Below, in pieces: positions 22,441-35,145 of a stretch of 64,000 nt of DNA. The DNA lies in contig NC_052357.1 of NCBI RefSeq assembly GCF_009727055.1, positions 16,647,457 through 16,711,456 on the forward strand, read 5' to 3'. The notes beneath the pieces are model-generated. The model was not told the DNA's origin. It saw only the letters and a program-made list of their open reading frames with translations, and did not search any database. Position 1 is the stretch's first letter; every line of letters starts with the position of its first letter. A program made the position numbers and the translations under genes. This DNA comes from Benincasa hispida. Lineage: Eukaryota > Streptophyta > Magnoliopsida > Cucurbitales > Cucurbitaceae.

Positions 22441-23247
22441 AAGCTTCGACGTGTTGAATAACACCTAATCATATGCTCCGGTTATTGAGGCTTCTTGTCG
22501 GGATCTTCCCTTCGAGATCATGTATGATTCAAGCGACCATGCTGTTGGAGCGGTTTTGGGCCAGAAGGTGGATAAGAACATCATGTGATCTACTATGCTT
22601 TAAAGACCTTGAATCTAGCCAATCCAGCTACACCACAATGGAGTCCAAACCCTTAGTTGTTGTTTTTTTCTTGAAAATTTTCGTTCTTACATTGTTGGAT
22701 CTGAAGTTGTTGTCTTTTTTTACCATGCAGCTTTATGATATCTTATGTCGAAAAAGGAGTCCAAACCCAAATTGTTAAGGTGGGTTCTTCTCCTCCAGGA
22801 GTTTAACTTGAAGCTTCAAGATAGAAAATGGTGTAAAAACGTCGTTGCTGATCATTTGAGCAGACTAGTAGTAGAAGGTGGTTGTCTTAGTTTTGATGGA
22901 GACTTCCCTGACCATATACTTATGTAGGTAGATGGTATTTCCATGACTCCCTGGTAGGTAGACCTCGTTAATTATCTGATTGCATGTGAGTTCTCTTATG
23001 GATTGAATAAACATAAGCGTGATAAAATTAAGAGTGATTCAAAATATCATGTCTGGGAAGAGCCATTTTTGTGTTGTTGTGATCAGATGGTTAGGAGGTG
23101 TGTCCCTAATGATGATTTTTTTTTTTTTTTTTTTGTTTTAGCATTCTATCATCAGCATGCATGTGGTGGACACTTAGTCCTAAACAAACTGCTAAAAAAG
23201 TTTTGGATTCTGGTCTATATTGGGATACTTTGTTTAAGGATGCATAT
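22440..23247 (+). pseudogene. Athila-like RNase H and integrase zinc finger remnant
   Basis: RNase H begins around 22500 with LPFEIMYDSSDHAVGAVLGQ, followed by decayed sequence and [20 protein letters not shown] then HLSRL near 22795-22865. An integrase HHCC finger follows: FYHQHACGGHL, then SGLYWDTLFKDAY in another frame, ending where the reverse LTR begins at 23248. A 17-bp T run at about 23118-23134 breaks the frame. The integrase core is missing. Confidence 0.78.
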
Positions 23248-24090
23248 TGAAGGAAATCGTACATGAGGATTTCCATGAGCAGCGGAAGGATCGTTCCAAA
23301 TTTCAATCGTATATGAACAACACAATTAAGTACCAGAAACGGAAACATATGGTCATGCATAAAACGAAATTATAGCATGCTTTACTAAACGATCAAGGGA
23401 AAGAATTCACATACCTTTGAAGACTCATCTTCAAGATCTCTCAATCAGGTATGCTAGTTCATAGCAAGACAATAACATGAATGCTTGAACAATACGACCG
23501 CTCCACTGCACAATCAATGCGACCACGAACACAACGAACAACCACCACAAACTTCGACTGTGCCGATTTGAGTATGACACCACCAAGGTTACATTGGTAT
23601 TCTCGGTGTGAGAACCCAGAGTGTGGGCTCTGTGTGGACTTGGTTAGAGGCAGAGACCAGAGGAAAAACAATCGTGTAAACGATTAAGCAAATGGGAGAT
23701 GATAAAGCCTATCGTATAGGACGATACCCAATCTTATTTACTTGACAACCTTTTCCTGAGAACTTTCTGAAATTGGAAATCTCAAATTAACAATACTTAT
23801 TAGGATAACATTTTTTCTTTTATCTCACGTTTACCATGAAAACTACCAATAACCTCCCACTCAATTGGTTATTAGAGAAAAAGAGATAATTATCCAATAA
23901 TTAATATTATTATAATAACTAACTTAACATACTATATTTATAACCTATAGTTTTAATATTTCATCTCATGAAACATATAAACCATAGCTTTTTTTCTATT
24001 CCATGGCACTTAATGTAAGTCTCCTATATTAGATTTCATTTCTGATTTTTTTTTTTCTTTTATCATTGAGCCTAATATTTTCATTATTCT
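23248..24090 (-). mobile_element. Partial solo LTR (reverse orientation) inside the Athila-like element
   Basis: It starts TGAAGGAA, the reverse complement of the TTCCTTCA terminus of the LTR at 53318-55368. It then shares cacatacctttgaagactcatcttcaagat-type and aacctatagttttaatatt phrases with that LTR read backwards. The opposite terminus (expected CCCCAACA) is missing, so the copy is truncated on its right. It interrupts the integrase remnant. Confidence 0.65.
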
Positions 24091-25278
24091 CAATTTGTTA
24101 GAATTGCTGGTGGAGAGGAGCTGATTCGAGTGACCCAAATCTTTCATTCACTCCATTATTCAAGTAAGTTTTTTGATCCCTCGTGCTTTATTTTCAATCA
24201 CATTGGGGATAATGTGACCTTTAAAAGTTGGGGATGGGGTGTTCAGATTTTGGCATTTTTTTCGTGATAATACTGTTTGGGGGTCTTTGAGTATTGTGCT
24301 CGGACTATGTTTGATGATGCATGCTTGTTTATTGTTTGCCTTACTGTTTTATTCCTGGTCGTAACTAGCTTATGACGCATTCGTATGAATTGTATTTGCA
24401 TGAATTCTTTTTCTTGCATCTTCAAGCCCTTTGCATATCTATCTTGACTCTTGCTTTCTTAGAATTGAATTATGAGGCCATAGGTCTATTGCCACTCCGA
24501 AAGAACTTAGTGATGGATGTTAATTTTTCTAAAGTTCAATTTAGTAATGCATGTTTTGAGATGTTGCCAATTGACAACACCATTTACCCTAATGAAAAAA
24601 AAAAACAATAAAATTGAGAGAAGTGGGAATAAAGAGAGATTTATTTCTCTTCCTCAAGGGTTCGATTAACCTGGGGTGACTATGACACCCATAGTTTCCC
24701 TCTGAGCTAAAGTGCCCAAGAGGAATGAGTAAGCTTAAGCACTTTGAAGGAAAATCACCCGTAGTTGGATGTCTTTCACGTAACTTGTATAGACATGCCA
24801 AAACGAAAGTAGCCTTCCTTGATAAAGTTTCCTTTCTATTCGAAAGAGAAAAAAAATGATAAGCAAAACGGAAAAAAAAAAAAAGAGAAAAAATTATGTA
24901 ATAAGGGTGATGAGTAGATCAATTTTGCAAGTCCAATTTAATGGCATTGCCACTTTGAGCTTAGGAAGCCTAATTCCATATCTTTTGAATTAGAGTAGGA
25001 GGAAAACAAACCAAGGGTTCATAAGGCTATTCCAGGTTTGCTCATGTTCTAAATAGATAACTTTATGGTTATACATGCATGACAAAACTCAAAACGAATT
25101 TCCAAATTTGTCTTGAAATGGTTGATTTCTTTTTTATTGCCTAATCGATGGTATGTATGATTCTAATTGACTATTGAATCTAGAGTTGGCAACATTGTAG
25201 CTTGGTAAGTTGATTGTTTTTGTGTGATTGCTTATTCTACATTACTCAAGGATAATTAAGAGTTAAGTTGGAGGTGTT
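24091..25278 (+). other. 3' non-coding spacer of the Athila-like element
   Basis: Contains cacattggggataatgtgacc and agttggggatgggg near 24200-24240, typical spacer motifs between pol and the 3' LTR in this group. Apparent ORFs at 24243-24801 have no recognisable domain. It ends in the purine-rich tract before the right LTR. Confidence 0.6.
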
Positions 25279-26569
25279 TGATAGCACCAAAAAATGTGCT
25301 ATCTCCCCCTTCTTAATTCACGATTGTTAGGCTATTTAATGAGTTAATTAATAGTTTTTTTAGGTCTCGAGTGCACAAGAGGTTTAATAATGCATCTGGT
25401 GTGAAAAGTCGATAAAACAACCAAGTTTGGAGCTAAATTGCACAACAAGAGAAAGAAAGTTTGAGTAGTGTTGCGAAGCTTAAAGAAGCGTTGTGCACCA
25501 CTCAAAGGTAGTAGCCTTACATTCTCGCGAAGATTGAGTAGTGTTGCAATGCTACAAACTTTGACGGAGGTGCTCACGCTGTCTTGCGCAGCGTTGCAAT
25601 ACTGCGACACCTGCTATATATCGCATTTCAGTTCGAAATGTTAGGTTATCACGTCAGTTTTCCATTTCTTCATTTGTTTTCTTCTCCTAACACTATTTTT
25701 TTTTTTTTTACCTTTTTTATCATCTTGGAGCTCGATTATTGTCATTTTGGAGGATGATTTATGGCTAAGAGGTAAGTGCTTAGCTTGGGTCTTGTAGTTT
25801 ATTTCCATTCCTTCTTCATTCTTGAAACTTGAGTTGTATCCTTGTTGGGATTATTCTGAATTTTAGAGGTTTCATCTTGAATTTATTCTTCAATCTATCT
25901 TGCATGGGATAATCAGACAAATTAGCTGTGTTGGTATGATTGATTGCTTTTGATTAGCCCTAATTTGTAATCGTTAGGTAGTTAATCACCTAGAAGCAAG
26001 GATTAAGTAAGTTTGTGAAGTCAATTTGAGACTCCATTTGATAAACATTACTTTCTAATCTAGATAAATCTCACTCGAATAATTAGTTAGACGGTGAAAA
26101 TCGATTATTCGATTTAGCATGCCCTTCAATTTAATGCTTGTTATTTTATTGATTAGTGGAGGACTATTGGTTAGGATTTTAAGTGATTAGGCTAACCGGT
26201 TAGGATTCTAAGCAAGTAGGCTAAGTTTTAATGGGAAAATCTCACACTAAATTTATGATTAAGTCCATGATAAAATTAAAAGGAATTGGATAAACTAGGC
26301 TAACGCAAGCTTAGTGTTTTGTTTCTACTGATAAATTTTCACAAAATTCACTCAATTCACTCTGTACATTTAATTTAGTCTGTATCATTTTCATTTTCAT
26401 GCAATTTACGTTAATTAAGTTCACAAACCCCCCCTAGTTACATCCTATAATTTTCGAGGTTAAAAAATCTTAATCGGCTCTCTAAGGATCGACTCCGTAC
26501 TTCCCTTGCTACATTTAGTAGAGGAAGGCACAAAAATTAATTTGGTGCGATACGACTTAGTATTTACCA
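25279..26569 (+). repeat. Right LTR of the Athila-like element
   Basis: Starts TGATAGCACC and ends TATTTACCA. Same organisation as the left LTR, but the TTGCAA-centred palindromes at about 25468-25610 are degraded by scattered substitutions. Its distal 609 bp form the beginning of the duplicated segment described below. Confidence 0.88.
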
Positions 26570-26959
26570 GCCCGTCAATAAAGGTAATAGTGTCAAGATT
26601 TTAGGTTTTAATGTAATTTTTCTTTCTTTCTAATAGGTGTGTGACTAATGAAATTTTATTCCTAGGTGCCGAAGACATGACATCTCTTATCTAAAGTCAA
26701 TGATTGTTGATTTTTATTCTCATATGCTTAAAAATTGTTGGGACGAGAATAAGGAAGGGATGAACCTTCAAATAGTTAGGTATTTTTTTAAAAGTTCAAA
26801 ATCAGTTCATGCACATATATATGTTATATGTGGCTATCTTGCAGTTATGGTAGCTTATTCATCCCTTTAGTACTTTTATTATATGTTTGAGTTGTAATAT
26901 GTTATTGTGGTTATCCTACAGTTATGATAGCCAATTACATGCTTTATTTGAACGTGGAC

Positions 26960-27480
26960 CTTGCATTTTTTTTAAGTGGTTTTGATAGTTAAAGTGTCAC
27001 TTAGACCAATTTTAGGTACCTTGTAGTATATTTTGATAGAGTGCCTCATAAGAACTATTTAGGTTATTTTGGGAGTCAAATTGTTTCTTAGAGACGTTAT
27101 AGGCAATTTTTATGTTGGTTTGAGAGTTAAAGTTATACTTAACCATTTTTAGGTTGTTATGAGAATTAAGTTGTCACTTAGAGACTTTTTGGAAAATACT
27201 TTAAGTTGTTTTTTAGAGTGAATGTGGCACTTTAAGTTGTTTTGAGAGTTTAAGTGTCACTCAGACACTTTTTAGGTATAGTTAGTTTTGATAATCTAAG
27301 TGTCTCATATAAACTATTTAAGTTGTTTTGGAGGTCAAATTGTCTCCTTGAGACTTTTTAGGCACTTTTTATGTTGGTTTAAGAGTTAAAGTGACACTTA
27401 CGCACTTTTTAGATTTGGTTAGAGAGTAAAAGTGACACTTATGCATTTTTAGGTTGTTTTGATAATTAATATGTGGTTTC
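26960..27480. repeat. Degenerate short-period repeat block (copy A)
   Basis: Recurring variants of gagagttaaagtgtcacttagacactttttaggttgtttt with a basic period of roughly 45 bp and a higher-order period of roughly 260 bp. Matched by 33690-34215 in copy B. Confidence 0.75.
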
Positions 27481-27914
27481 ATACACTTGAGTTTGGTTGT
27501 TCATCATACATGTTTTTTATGAGCTTGCATTATTAATTTTGATGCATGATTCATTTCAGAAAAGCAAGATTGCGAGCATGTAGTGCTTATTGGGACTTAA
27601 TATATCTTTTCAGGTTTATATATCTTGAAGGCGTGGCACAAACGATACTTCTATGGAGAAGCCAAGCCAAGCCATGTTTTTTGTGTAGTTAATATTTTTC
27701 GTTTATTTTGTGTTGCAAAAACTAGCTTGGAAAACAACAAACAAACACTTTGTGCAGATGATATATTATGGTTAAAGAATTAAGTTTGAATACATTCCTT
27801 TTTTGAATTTGTTGTTACAATTTTGAATATATTGCTATAGAAAATTAAAATAATTTTTGTCAAAAAAATAAATATATTCCGAAAAATGTATGCCGACATT
27901 TTTTGCATTGCTAG

Positions 27915-28610
27915 TATATGTTGGCAATTACAAAGCTCTAGCTATGCTTCGTGTGTGGGTAGAAATGACGGTTCTACCCACATTTACCTTCAATAAGTCT
28001 ATGACCTCGACTGGTTCTGTATCTACCCATAGTGTATCCTGATATACAGAAATCCTGAAAATATCATAAAAATTTTTTTTTAAAGGTCCCTCAATTCAAC
28101 GTTTGCAGAAATAACTATTTGCTGACGTATAATTTGTGGGCAGAAATATCATTTCTACCCACGAATGCTATTGTGTCTTAGATTATCCTTTTCTGTCGAT
28201 GTATGATGCGTGAGAAAAACTGGCATTTCTGCCCACAAAGAATGCTGTGTTAGCAGAATACACTTTCTGTTGACATATCATGGGTGGGCAGAAATAGATT
28301 TCTATCCACGTTTAGATTTCTACCCACATTTTTATTTGCCTCGTTAGAATTGCTGTCATAACGTCAAAATGTATTGGTAGAAGTTATGCCGACAGACTTC
28401 TGGCCATGCTGTCTGTCCACAAAAAAAAAAACGTCGGTAGAGGCTTTGCACATGCTTTTCTTAAGATCTGTTGACGTTTTCTTGCAGGCAAAGACCAATA
28501 TTCTTGTAGTGAACTGAATTTGACGTTTTCTTGCAGGCAAAGACCAAAATTCAGGCAAAGACCAAGGAATTGAACTGAATTTTCTTAAGATCTGTTGAAG
28601 TTTTGAAGAA
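27915..28610. mobile_element. Degenerate CACTA-like fragment present only in copy A
   Basis: Contains a terminus-like TTCTTGTAGTG ending at 28511 and repeated inverted phrases (gggtagaaat / atttctaccca, gggcagaaat / atttctgccca) that look like subterminal repeats of a CACTA family distinct from the ATGTCGGTT type. A matching CACTAC start was not found. Copy B lacks this segment and has only a short tgccgacgttttttgcattt remnant. Confidence 0.5.
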
Positions 28611-28728
28611 CTAAATTTTGAAGCTTTGAAGCTCTTAAGAATTGGAGACCGAAGACTTAGAGATTAAAATTCCTCCCAAGTCCCTGAAAACTTTGATGCA
28701 AAAGCTCCAAAAAGATTTAAAAGACTTA

Positions 28729-29300
28729 GGGCCTGTTTGGTAGGCAACTCAGATTCTGTTTTATGTTTTTAGATTCACTAAGTTCAACAAATATTCGTTT
28801 GATTGGCATTTTGGAATTAGTTTTTGGAAATTGTTTTCGAATTTTGTGACTTAAACAGTACAAATTCTGAAAACAACTTTTTCATATTTTCAGTGTATCT
28901 AGATTTTGAATTCAAAATTTTAAAATACATGCAGATTATATAATATTTCCTGTTATAAATTCAATTAGTTTTGTTAAATTAAAAAATATAATATATGATA
29001 TATGATATATTATATGTTATTACAAAATATATATAATTTATACACATTTTTTAACGTAAAACAAGTTCATAAGTTAATTAGTAATAGTTTATAATCAGCC
29101 TAGTATTTATTGGATAATTATAGTTAGTTTTATAGTTTATAAAAATATTTTCAAACTTATTGAAAAAATTGTTTAAATTGAAATTTAATTTCTGAATATG
29201 CTATAAACACATATATATGAAAACATCAAATACAACTCTGTTTTCTTTTAAATTCCTTGTTTTTAAGATTCTATTTTCAAATTGCCTATCAGACAAGCCC
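28729..29300. mobile_element. PIF/Harbinger-type MITE (copy A)
   Basis: Starts GGGCCTGTTTGGTAGGCAA and ends with its imperfect inverse TTGCCTATCAGACAAGCCC, flanked by TTA on both sides (28726-28728, 29301-29303). A 3-bp TTA duplication and this terminus are typical of Tourist/PIF-Harbinger MITEs. It is non-coding. Confidence 0.8.
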
Positions 29301-30884
29301 TTAAAATTCTTGTAACCCTCCGAGAAAAAAACATATCAAAGGAACATATACTAGATATTGTACCTCCTTATACTACAAATCAATAAAAATTCAAAATTCA
29401 AATTCAATGAATCAAAATTCTCTAGAAACCTCATCAAACACTCGTGTTATCTAAAAACCTACTATTGACATTAAATGTTAGTAGATTTTCATTTTATATA
29501 ATTCATCTTAAAAAGGAAAAAATCACATTTTATGAATAAAAAATATTTTTTTTTTTTTAAAAAAATCATGTCATCTAAAAACCTACCACACACACATATT
29601 TAAAAAAATAATAATAATAATCTATAATCCATGTTAAAAGAAAAAAGATTAAAAAATATCTCATGTTATCTAAAAAAACCCTACCATTCACATTAAATGA
29701 TAGTATATATATATATTTTTAAGAAAAATAAAATTTTATCTAATAATTTCATTTTTCAAAAATAAAAATCTCATTCTATCTAATTCACATTAGATCCTTA
29801 AATGATCTCATTATATTATATTCAAGTTAAAAGCAACATTTAAAAAAAAAATACACGATTCACGTTAAATTATGATGATTTTTTTAAAAAAAAAGAAATT
29901 ATTTTAAATGAAAAATTGTTGAAAATTATTTAAAATAATAATAAATATCAAAGTCTAGTATTATAGACTACTATCTGTATCTATTATAGACATATAGATA
30001 CATAAAGTAGTTTATCACGGTCTATCACAATCCATCCTAAATAAAGTAAAATTTTACTATATTTATGAATATTTCGATTTATTTTTCTATATTTGAAAAT
30101 AATTAGAAAAAATCTAATTTTATCTATGTCAAAAATTTTAATTATATGGATTAAAAAAATTTGTAACTGTCTTCATTATATAAAACACATTAAAAGCATA
30201 TTTTTCTTTTATCATTTTTATATTTAAATTTTTATTTATCTTATTTAATACCTAATCGTCTATATTTTTATTTCATTTTTTAAGACTTAATTTAAATCAA
30301 ATAAAGATTTATATTTAAAACTCATCTACAAATTATCTAAATAACAGTCCAATTTTTTATAGGTATCTTTTTCTCTCTTTTTACCCTGTTAAAAATATAT
30401 ATTTTTCTCCTTATGTAGCTAGATAAAACTCTGTTGAAAGTATCTCTTTCTTTTCATTACATTTTCTGAATTACACTCCACATGTATCTCTGCTAGATAA
30501 AACTATCTTTTTTCTTTCTTTCTTTCTCTTTTTATACCATATTTTCTTAAGATGAATTTTAAACAATAGAAAAATAAGAAACATTATTTACACAAATAAA
30601 AAAATTTAAATTTTTTTTATAGAAACTGATAGCGAAATTGATAGAAGTCTATCAATATTTTTTTTTTACTATTTCTGTAAATAGTTTGACATTTTTTTCT
30701 GTTTGTGGATATTTTCTCGTTTCTTAAAATTTTTTTCGTCGTGCAGTAGATTTTTGCTATGATGGTTTTTCTTTTTTGATCTTTTGTGTGGGTTTGAGAT
30801 TTTTTCACAGGTATTTCTTCTTTTTTTTATTTATTTTAACAAAGTTTTTTTTTCTTTTATCTAAATAGATCAATTTTGATTAAA

Positions 30885-30960
30885 GTGAACTTAGCTCAGT
30901 AAGTCAGAGATTCAATTCCCTACCCTATAATGGTTGTACTAATTATTCTTTTTTTCTTGT
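30885..30960 (+). mobile_element. tRNA-derived SINE-like fragment (copy A)
   Basis: acttagctcagt resembles a pol III A box, and gattcaattccctaccct resembles a B box and tRNA-derived 3' region, followed by a T-rich tail. The spacing between boxes is shorter than in a real tRNA, so this is a SINE fragment at best. A decayed counterpart lies at 41335-41400. Confidence 0.4.
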
Positions 30961-33900
30961 TTGTTTTTTTTTTTTTTTTTGGTTGGAACTCTCTGTGTGT
31001 GTTTCTTTTTCTTTATACATATTTCTTTAATGACTTTTTTTCCTTTATTGTAGCTCCATTGGTAAATATTTTCACAGCCACGCTTACCCACACATTTGCT
31101 TTTATCAATGGCAGCCATATGCTATATGATGGAGAAGGAATGTAAATTTTCTTCATATTTGTTTTTTTTACTTAATGTAACTTTTTATTTCTGAATTGAG
31201 ATTTAGGTTGAAATAATCTTAGTTATAAGTATATTTAGAAATGTTTTTTTTTTTAATTTTTAAACGTGGTTAGCTTGTTAAATTTTGAATGAAAGTTATC
31301 TGTTCTGTTAAAAAATAAAACGCCAAAAGAAGGGGAAAAAAACAATCAATGAACTACAAAACAAAGGCAAGAACACTTAGCCCAACATATATTTTATTAA
31401 AGCAAGAGTATTTAACCTCGAGGTAATATTATTTTTTATCTTTTTAGAAATGTTTAAAGTTCCGTTGGAGTAGAGAAATTCTTTAAAATTTTGGACCACA
31501 AGAGATCTTTAAATAATATGATAATATCTACATTTATATTCTTGATCACCGTAACACCCTTCTAAGATTATCTCAATTTTCAATTAAATTTCTAAAGAAT
31601 TTATACCACAAGATTAAATAACAATTTCCTTCTAATTAAACGATTAACAATTAACAATCTACTTTTTTTAGGCAAATTCACAGCATACTTATTTTTTTTA
31701 GATGTGATTTGCAGTGATTTAAAAATGCGTTCAAATTAATCTTTCAAGTATTTAAATTTTGTCATTTTTCAAATTAAATTTTTATAAAAATTTTTAGTAT
31801 TTAACGACTCAATGAATGTTTAGAAATGAGTTTATAAAATAAGTTATTTTAATCAAAACAAATAAATCCAAATTTAGAAAAGTGATCCAATATAATTTTC
31901 ATGATATATAAAAATGACCGAAATACCCTCACACTACCTCACTTCTCTATTCTCGTTGCTCATTGCCATCAATAAAACTCAGGGGTGAAAGTATCTGTAA
32001 ATATGTCTTGAAGAGTTTTGATATCGATATTAAATATCCATGGATATCTTCAACATCTTTTATACATGCTTGTGAAACATCAAAATATCTTCTATTTTAT
32101 CCAATATGAATATGACTACTGATAACAATATCCATAACTTGGTTTTGGAGTAAAAACAACTTAATTAATTATTAATCTAAATAAATTTTATAGATTCTAT
32201 GAATTAGAAAAATATCCGTTGATATCAATATTTTATCATATATCCATAAAATTGAAATCTTGATATCGATATTGATAAAACTTCCATTGACTGATGTCAC
32301 AAGTAGCCGCCCACCTCCGGGCTCCAACAACACTTGCTAGCCATCGCCAATGAATATTTATGGTAGTAGTTTTTGACCATTGCCTTCATAAACAATCACC
32401 GGTGACGAAAATGTCCATGACAATAAATATTTATAGAAAATTAAATTATAAAGCCTTACAAAATGAAAACAAAATAACTGTAAACCTATTATATTTTTTA
32501 ATAAGAAAAAATGTTTATTATTTATATTATATTCATAGACATTTTTTCTTTCATTGATTTTTCTCATTCTATCATAGAAATGTCAATTTTATTGAATTAA
32601 TGTCGAAGGAATGAAATTGTTTTACCAATTTTCGTTTGGAAGATATTTCTCAGCTTCTTCTATGACATCAAAATTTATTTTATTATTTCTTTAATTAATT
32701 TGTAATCGTTAGGTAGTTAATCACCTAGAAGCAAGGATTAAGTAAGTTTGTGAAGTCAATTTGAGACTCCATTTTATGAACATTACTTTCTAATCTAGAT
32801 AAATCTCACTTGATTAATTGGTTAAACAATGGAAATCGATTATTCGGCTTAGCATGCCCTTAAACTTAATGCTTGTTATTTTATTAGTGGAGGATTCTCG
32901 CTCGCAAACTATAAATTAACTTAATCTTAAGGACTACCGGTTAGTATTCTAAGTGAGTAGGCTAAGTATTAATAGAAAGATCTCACACTAATTTTATGAT
33001 TAAGTCCATGATAGAATTAAAAAGAATGAGATAAACTAGGCCAATCCAAGCTAAGTGTTTTGTTTCGATTGATAAATTTTCACCTTAAAATTTACTCACT
33101 TTACTCCGTGCATTTAATTTACTCCGCATCATTTTCATTTTCATGCAATTTACGTTAATTAGCTTCACAAACCCCTCTGGTTACATCCTATAATTTTCGA
33201 TGTTAAGAAATCTTAATTGGCTATATTTAGTAGAGTAAGGCACGGAAATTAATTTGGTGCTATACGACCTTGCGTTTACTAGGCCGTCAACAAATGCCAA
33301 AATTATAGTAGTGTCGAGCATTTTAGGTTTTAATGTAATTTTTCTTTCTTTCTAATAGGTGTGCGATTAACGAAATTTCATTCCTAGGTGTGGAAGACAC
33401 AACGTCTCTTATCTAAAGTCAATGATTGTTGATCTGTATTCTCATATCTTTAAAAAAAAAAAAATTGTTGGGACGAGAATAGGGAGGGGATGAACCTTCA
33501 AATAGTTAGGTATTGTTTAAAAAGTTCAAAACCAGTTTGTGCATGTATGTATATTATGTGTGGTTATCTTGCAGTTATGGTAGCCTATTCATCTCTTTAG
33601 TTCTTTTATTATATGTTTGAGTTGTAATATGTTGTGGCTATCCTATAGTTATGATAGCCAATTACATGCTTTATTTGAATGTGGACCTTGAGCATTTTTT
33701 AAGTTGTGTTGATAGTTAAAGTATCACTTAGACCAATTTTAGGTACCTTGTAGTTGATTTGATAATCAAAGTGCTTCATATGAACTATTTAGGATATTTT
33801 GGGAGTCAAATTTTTTTTTTGAGACTTTATAGACACTTTTTATGTTGGTTTGAGAGTTCAAGTGATACTTATGCATTTCTAGGTTGTTCTGAGAATTAAG

Positions 33901-34477
33901 TTGTCACTTAGACACATTTTGGAAAATACTTTATGTTGTTTTTTTAGAGTGAATGTGGCATTTAAGTTGTTTTGAGAGTTTAGGTGTCACTTAGACACTT
34001 TTTAGGTACTTTATAGTTGGTGATGATAATCAAAGTGTCTCATATGAACTATTTAGGTTGTTTTGGGGGTCAAATTGTCTGGTTGAGACTTTTTAGACAC
34101 TTTTTATTTTGGTTTGAGAGTTAATGTGCCACTTAGGCAGTTTTTAGGTTTTGTTGGAGAGTGGTCACTTAAGCATTTTTAGGTTGTTTTGAGAATCAAA
34201 TTGTGGTTTCATACACTTGAGTCACTACAAGAATTTTGGGCTTTAATGTCGGTTGAAAAAAGTGATACCAGATGTATAATGTTGGTTTAAAAAAAAAACG
34301 GATCTTTAATATCGGTTTTAAACCGACATTAAAGGTAGGCTACAAAGTCATTTAAAACCGACATTAAAGGTTCCTATTTATTTTTTAAGTTTAGTAAAAA
34401 AAAAAAAATCTCTCTTTCACTTCACTACCTTCCTCTCTTCTCTCTTACAAACCCTCTCCTCCCCTTGACCGTACCAA

Positions 34478-35137
34478 TAGAGATGTCCAATTTTCCCACG
34501 GGGACGGGGCCCCGTGCCCCCCTTCCCCCTGCGAACGGGACGGGGGTTCCCCGATTAGGCGGGGAATAGGGGAGGGAGTGGGGAAAGAAATTTTCTATAA
34601 CCTAAACAGGGACGGGACGGGAAATGCATTCCCCGTCCCTGCCCCGATTAGTTTTTACATATTTATTTAGTATAGTTATTTAATGTTATGTTATTATTAT
34701 TATTATATAAATATATATTTAAATTTCAAATTTGATTATTTATTGGGAAACATAATGAATATGTTTAAATTTAGATTATATAATGTAAATAATTTTATTT
34801 ATATTCATTTGTTTCTACTAAAAAATTAATTAATTTTTTTAGGTCAAAATTTGAGTAATTTATCTTTAAATTCAAATTGTCATATAAAACTAATCATAAT
34901 AAATAATTTAGTGATAAAGTTAATTATTTAATTAAAATTTGCTCACATTAGTGATTTAAATTAATTAGCTTTTTACAAAAAAAAAAAAAAAGTAATGAGA
35001 AAAAATTCCCCGCCGGGAATCCCCGCCCCGATCTCCGTGGGGAATTTCACGGGGATAGGGAATGTAATGAGGAGAGGGGACGGGGATGGGGAATGGCATC
35101 CCCGGCCCTGCCCTGCCCCGCCCCGTGGACATCTCTA
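34478..35137. mobile_element. hAT-type MITE with GC-rich ends
   Basis: Terminal inverted repeat TAGAGATGTCCA at 34478 and TGGACATCTCTA at 35137, with 8-bp flanks CGTACCAA and TGTACCAA (one mismatch). The subterminal arms are strongly GC-rich (repeated ggggacggggaa / ccccgcccc) around an AT-rich core. The 8-bp duplication fits the hAT superfamily. Non-coding; it lies inside the CACTA element. Confidence 0.82.
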
Positions 35138-35145
35138 TGTACCAA

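Larger units (their letters stand above)
17604..26569 (+). mobile_element. Athila-like Ty3/gypsy retrotransposon, decayed, both LTRs present
   Basis: LTRs at 17604-18906 and 25279-26569 start TGCTAGCACC and TGATAGCACC and end TTTACA and TTTACCA. They share long stretches through their lengths. A tRNA-Asp-type primer site follows the left LTR, and a purine-rich aagttggaggtgt precedes the right LTR. Internal plus-strand remnants run gag, protease, RT, RNase H, integrase finger. The putative 5-bp flanks (GGTCG and GCCCG) do not match well. The two LTRs differ at many sites, so the insertion is old. A partial reverse LTR of another family sits inside (23248 to about 24090). Confidence 0.88.
25961..32694. 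repeat. Tandem segmental duplication, copy A
   Basis: About 6.7 kb from the phrase taatttgtaatcgttaggtag to tattatttctttaa. It is repeated in the same order and orientation at 32695-43084. It includes the distal half of the right Athila-like LTR, a minisatellite-like block, a CACTA-like fragment (A only), a PIF/Harbinger-like MITE, a SINE-like fragment and AT-rich sequence. No host gene was found. The stretch 29304-32694 is AT-rich, with phrases such as gatagaagtctatcaat that are common in cucurbit repeats. Confidence 0.9.

Noticed and set aside
17604..26569. Five-bp target duplication for the Athila-like element
   Set aside because: Flanks GGTCG and GCCCG agree at only three positions; not convincing.
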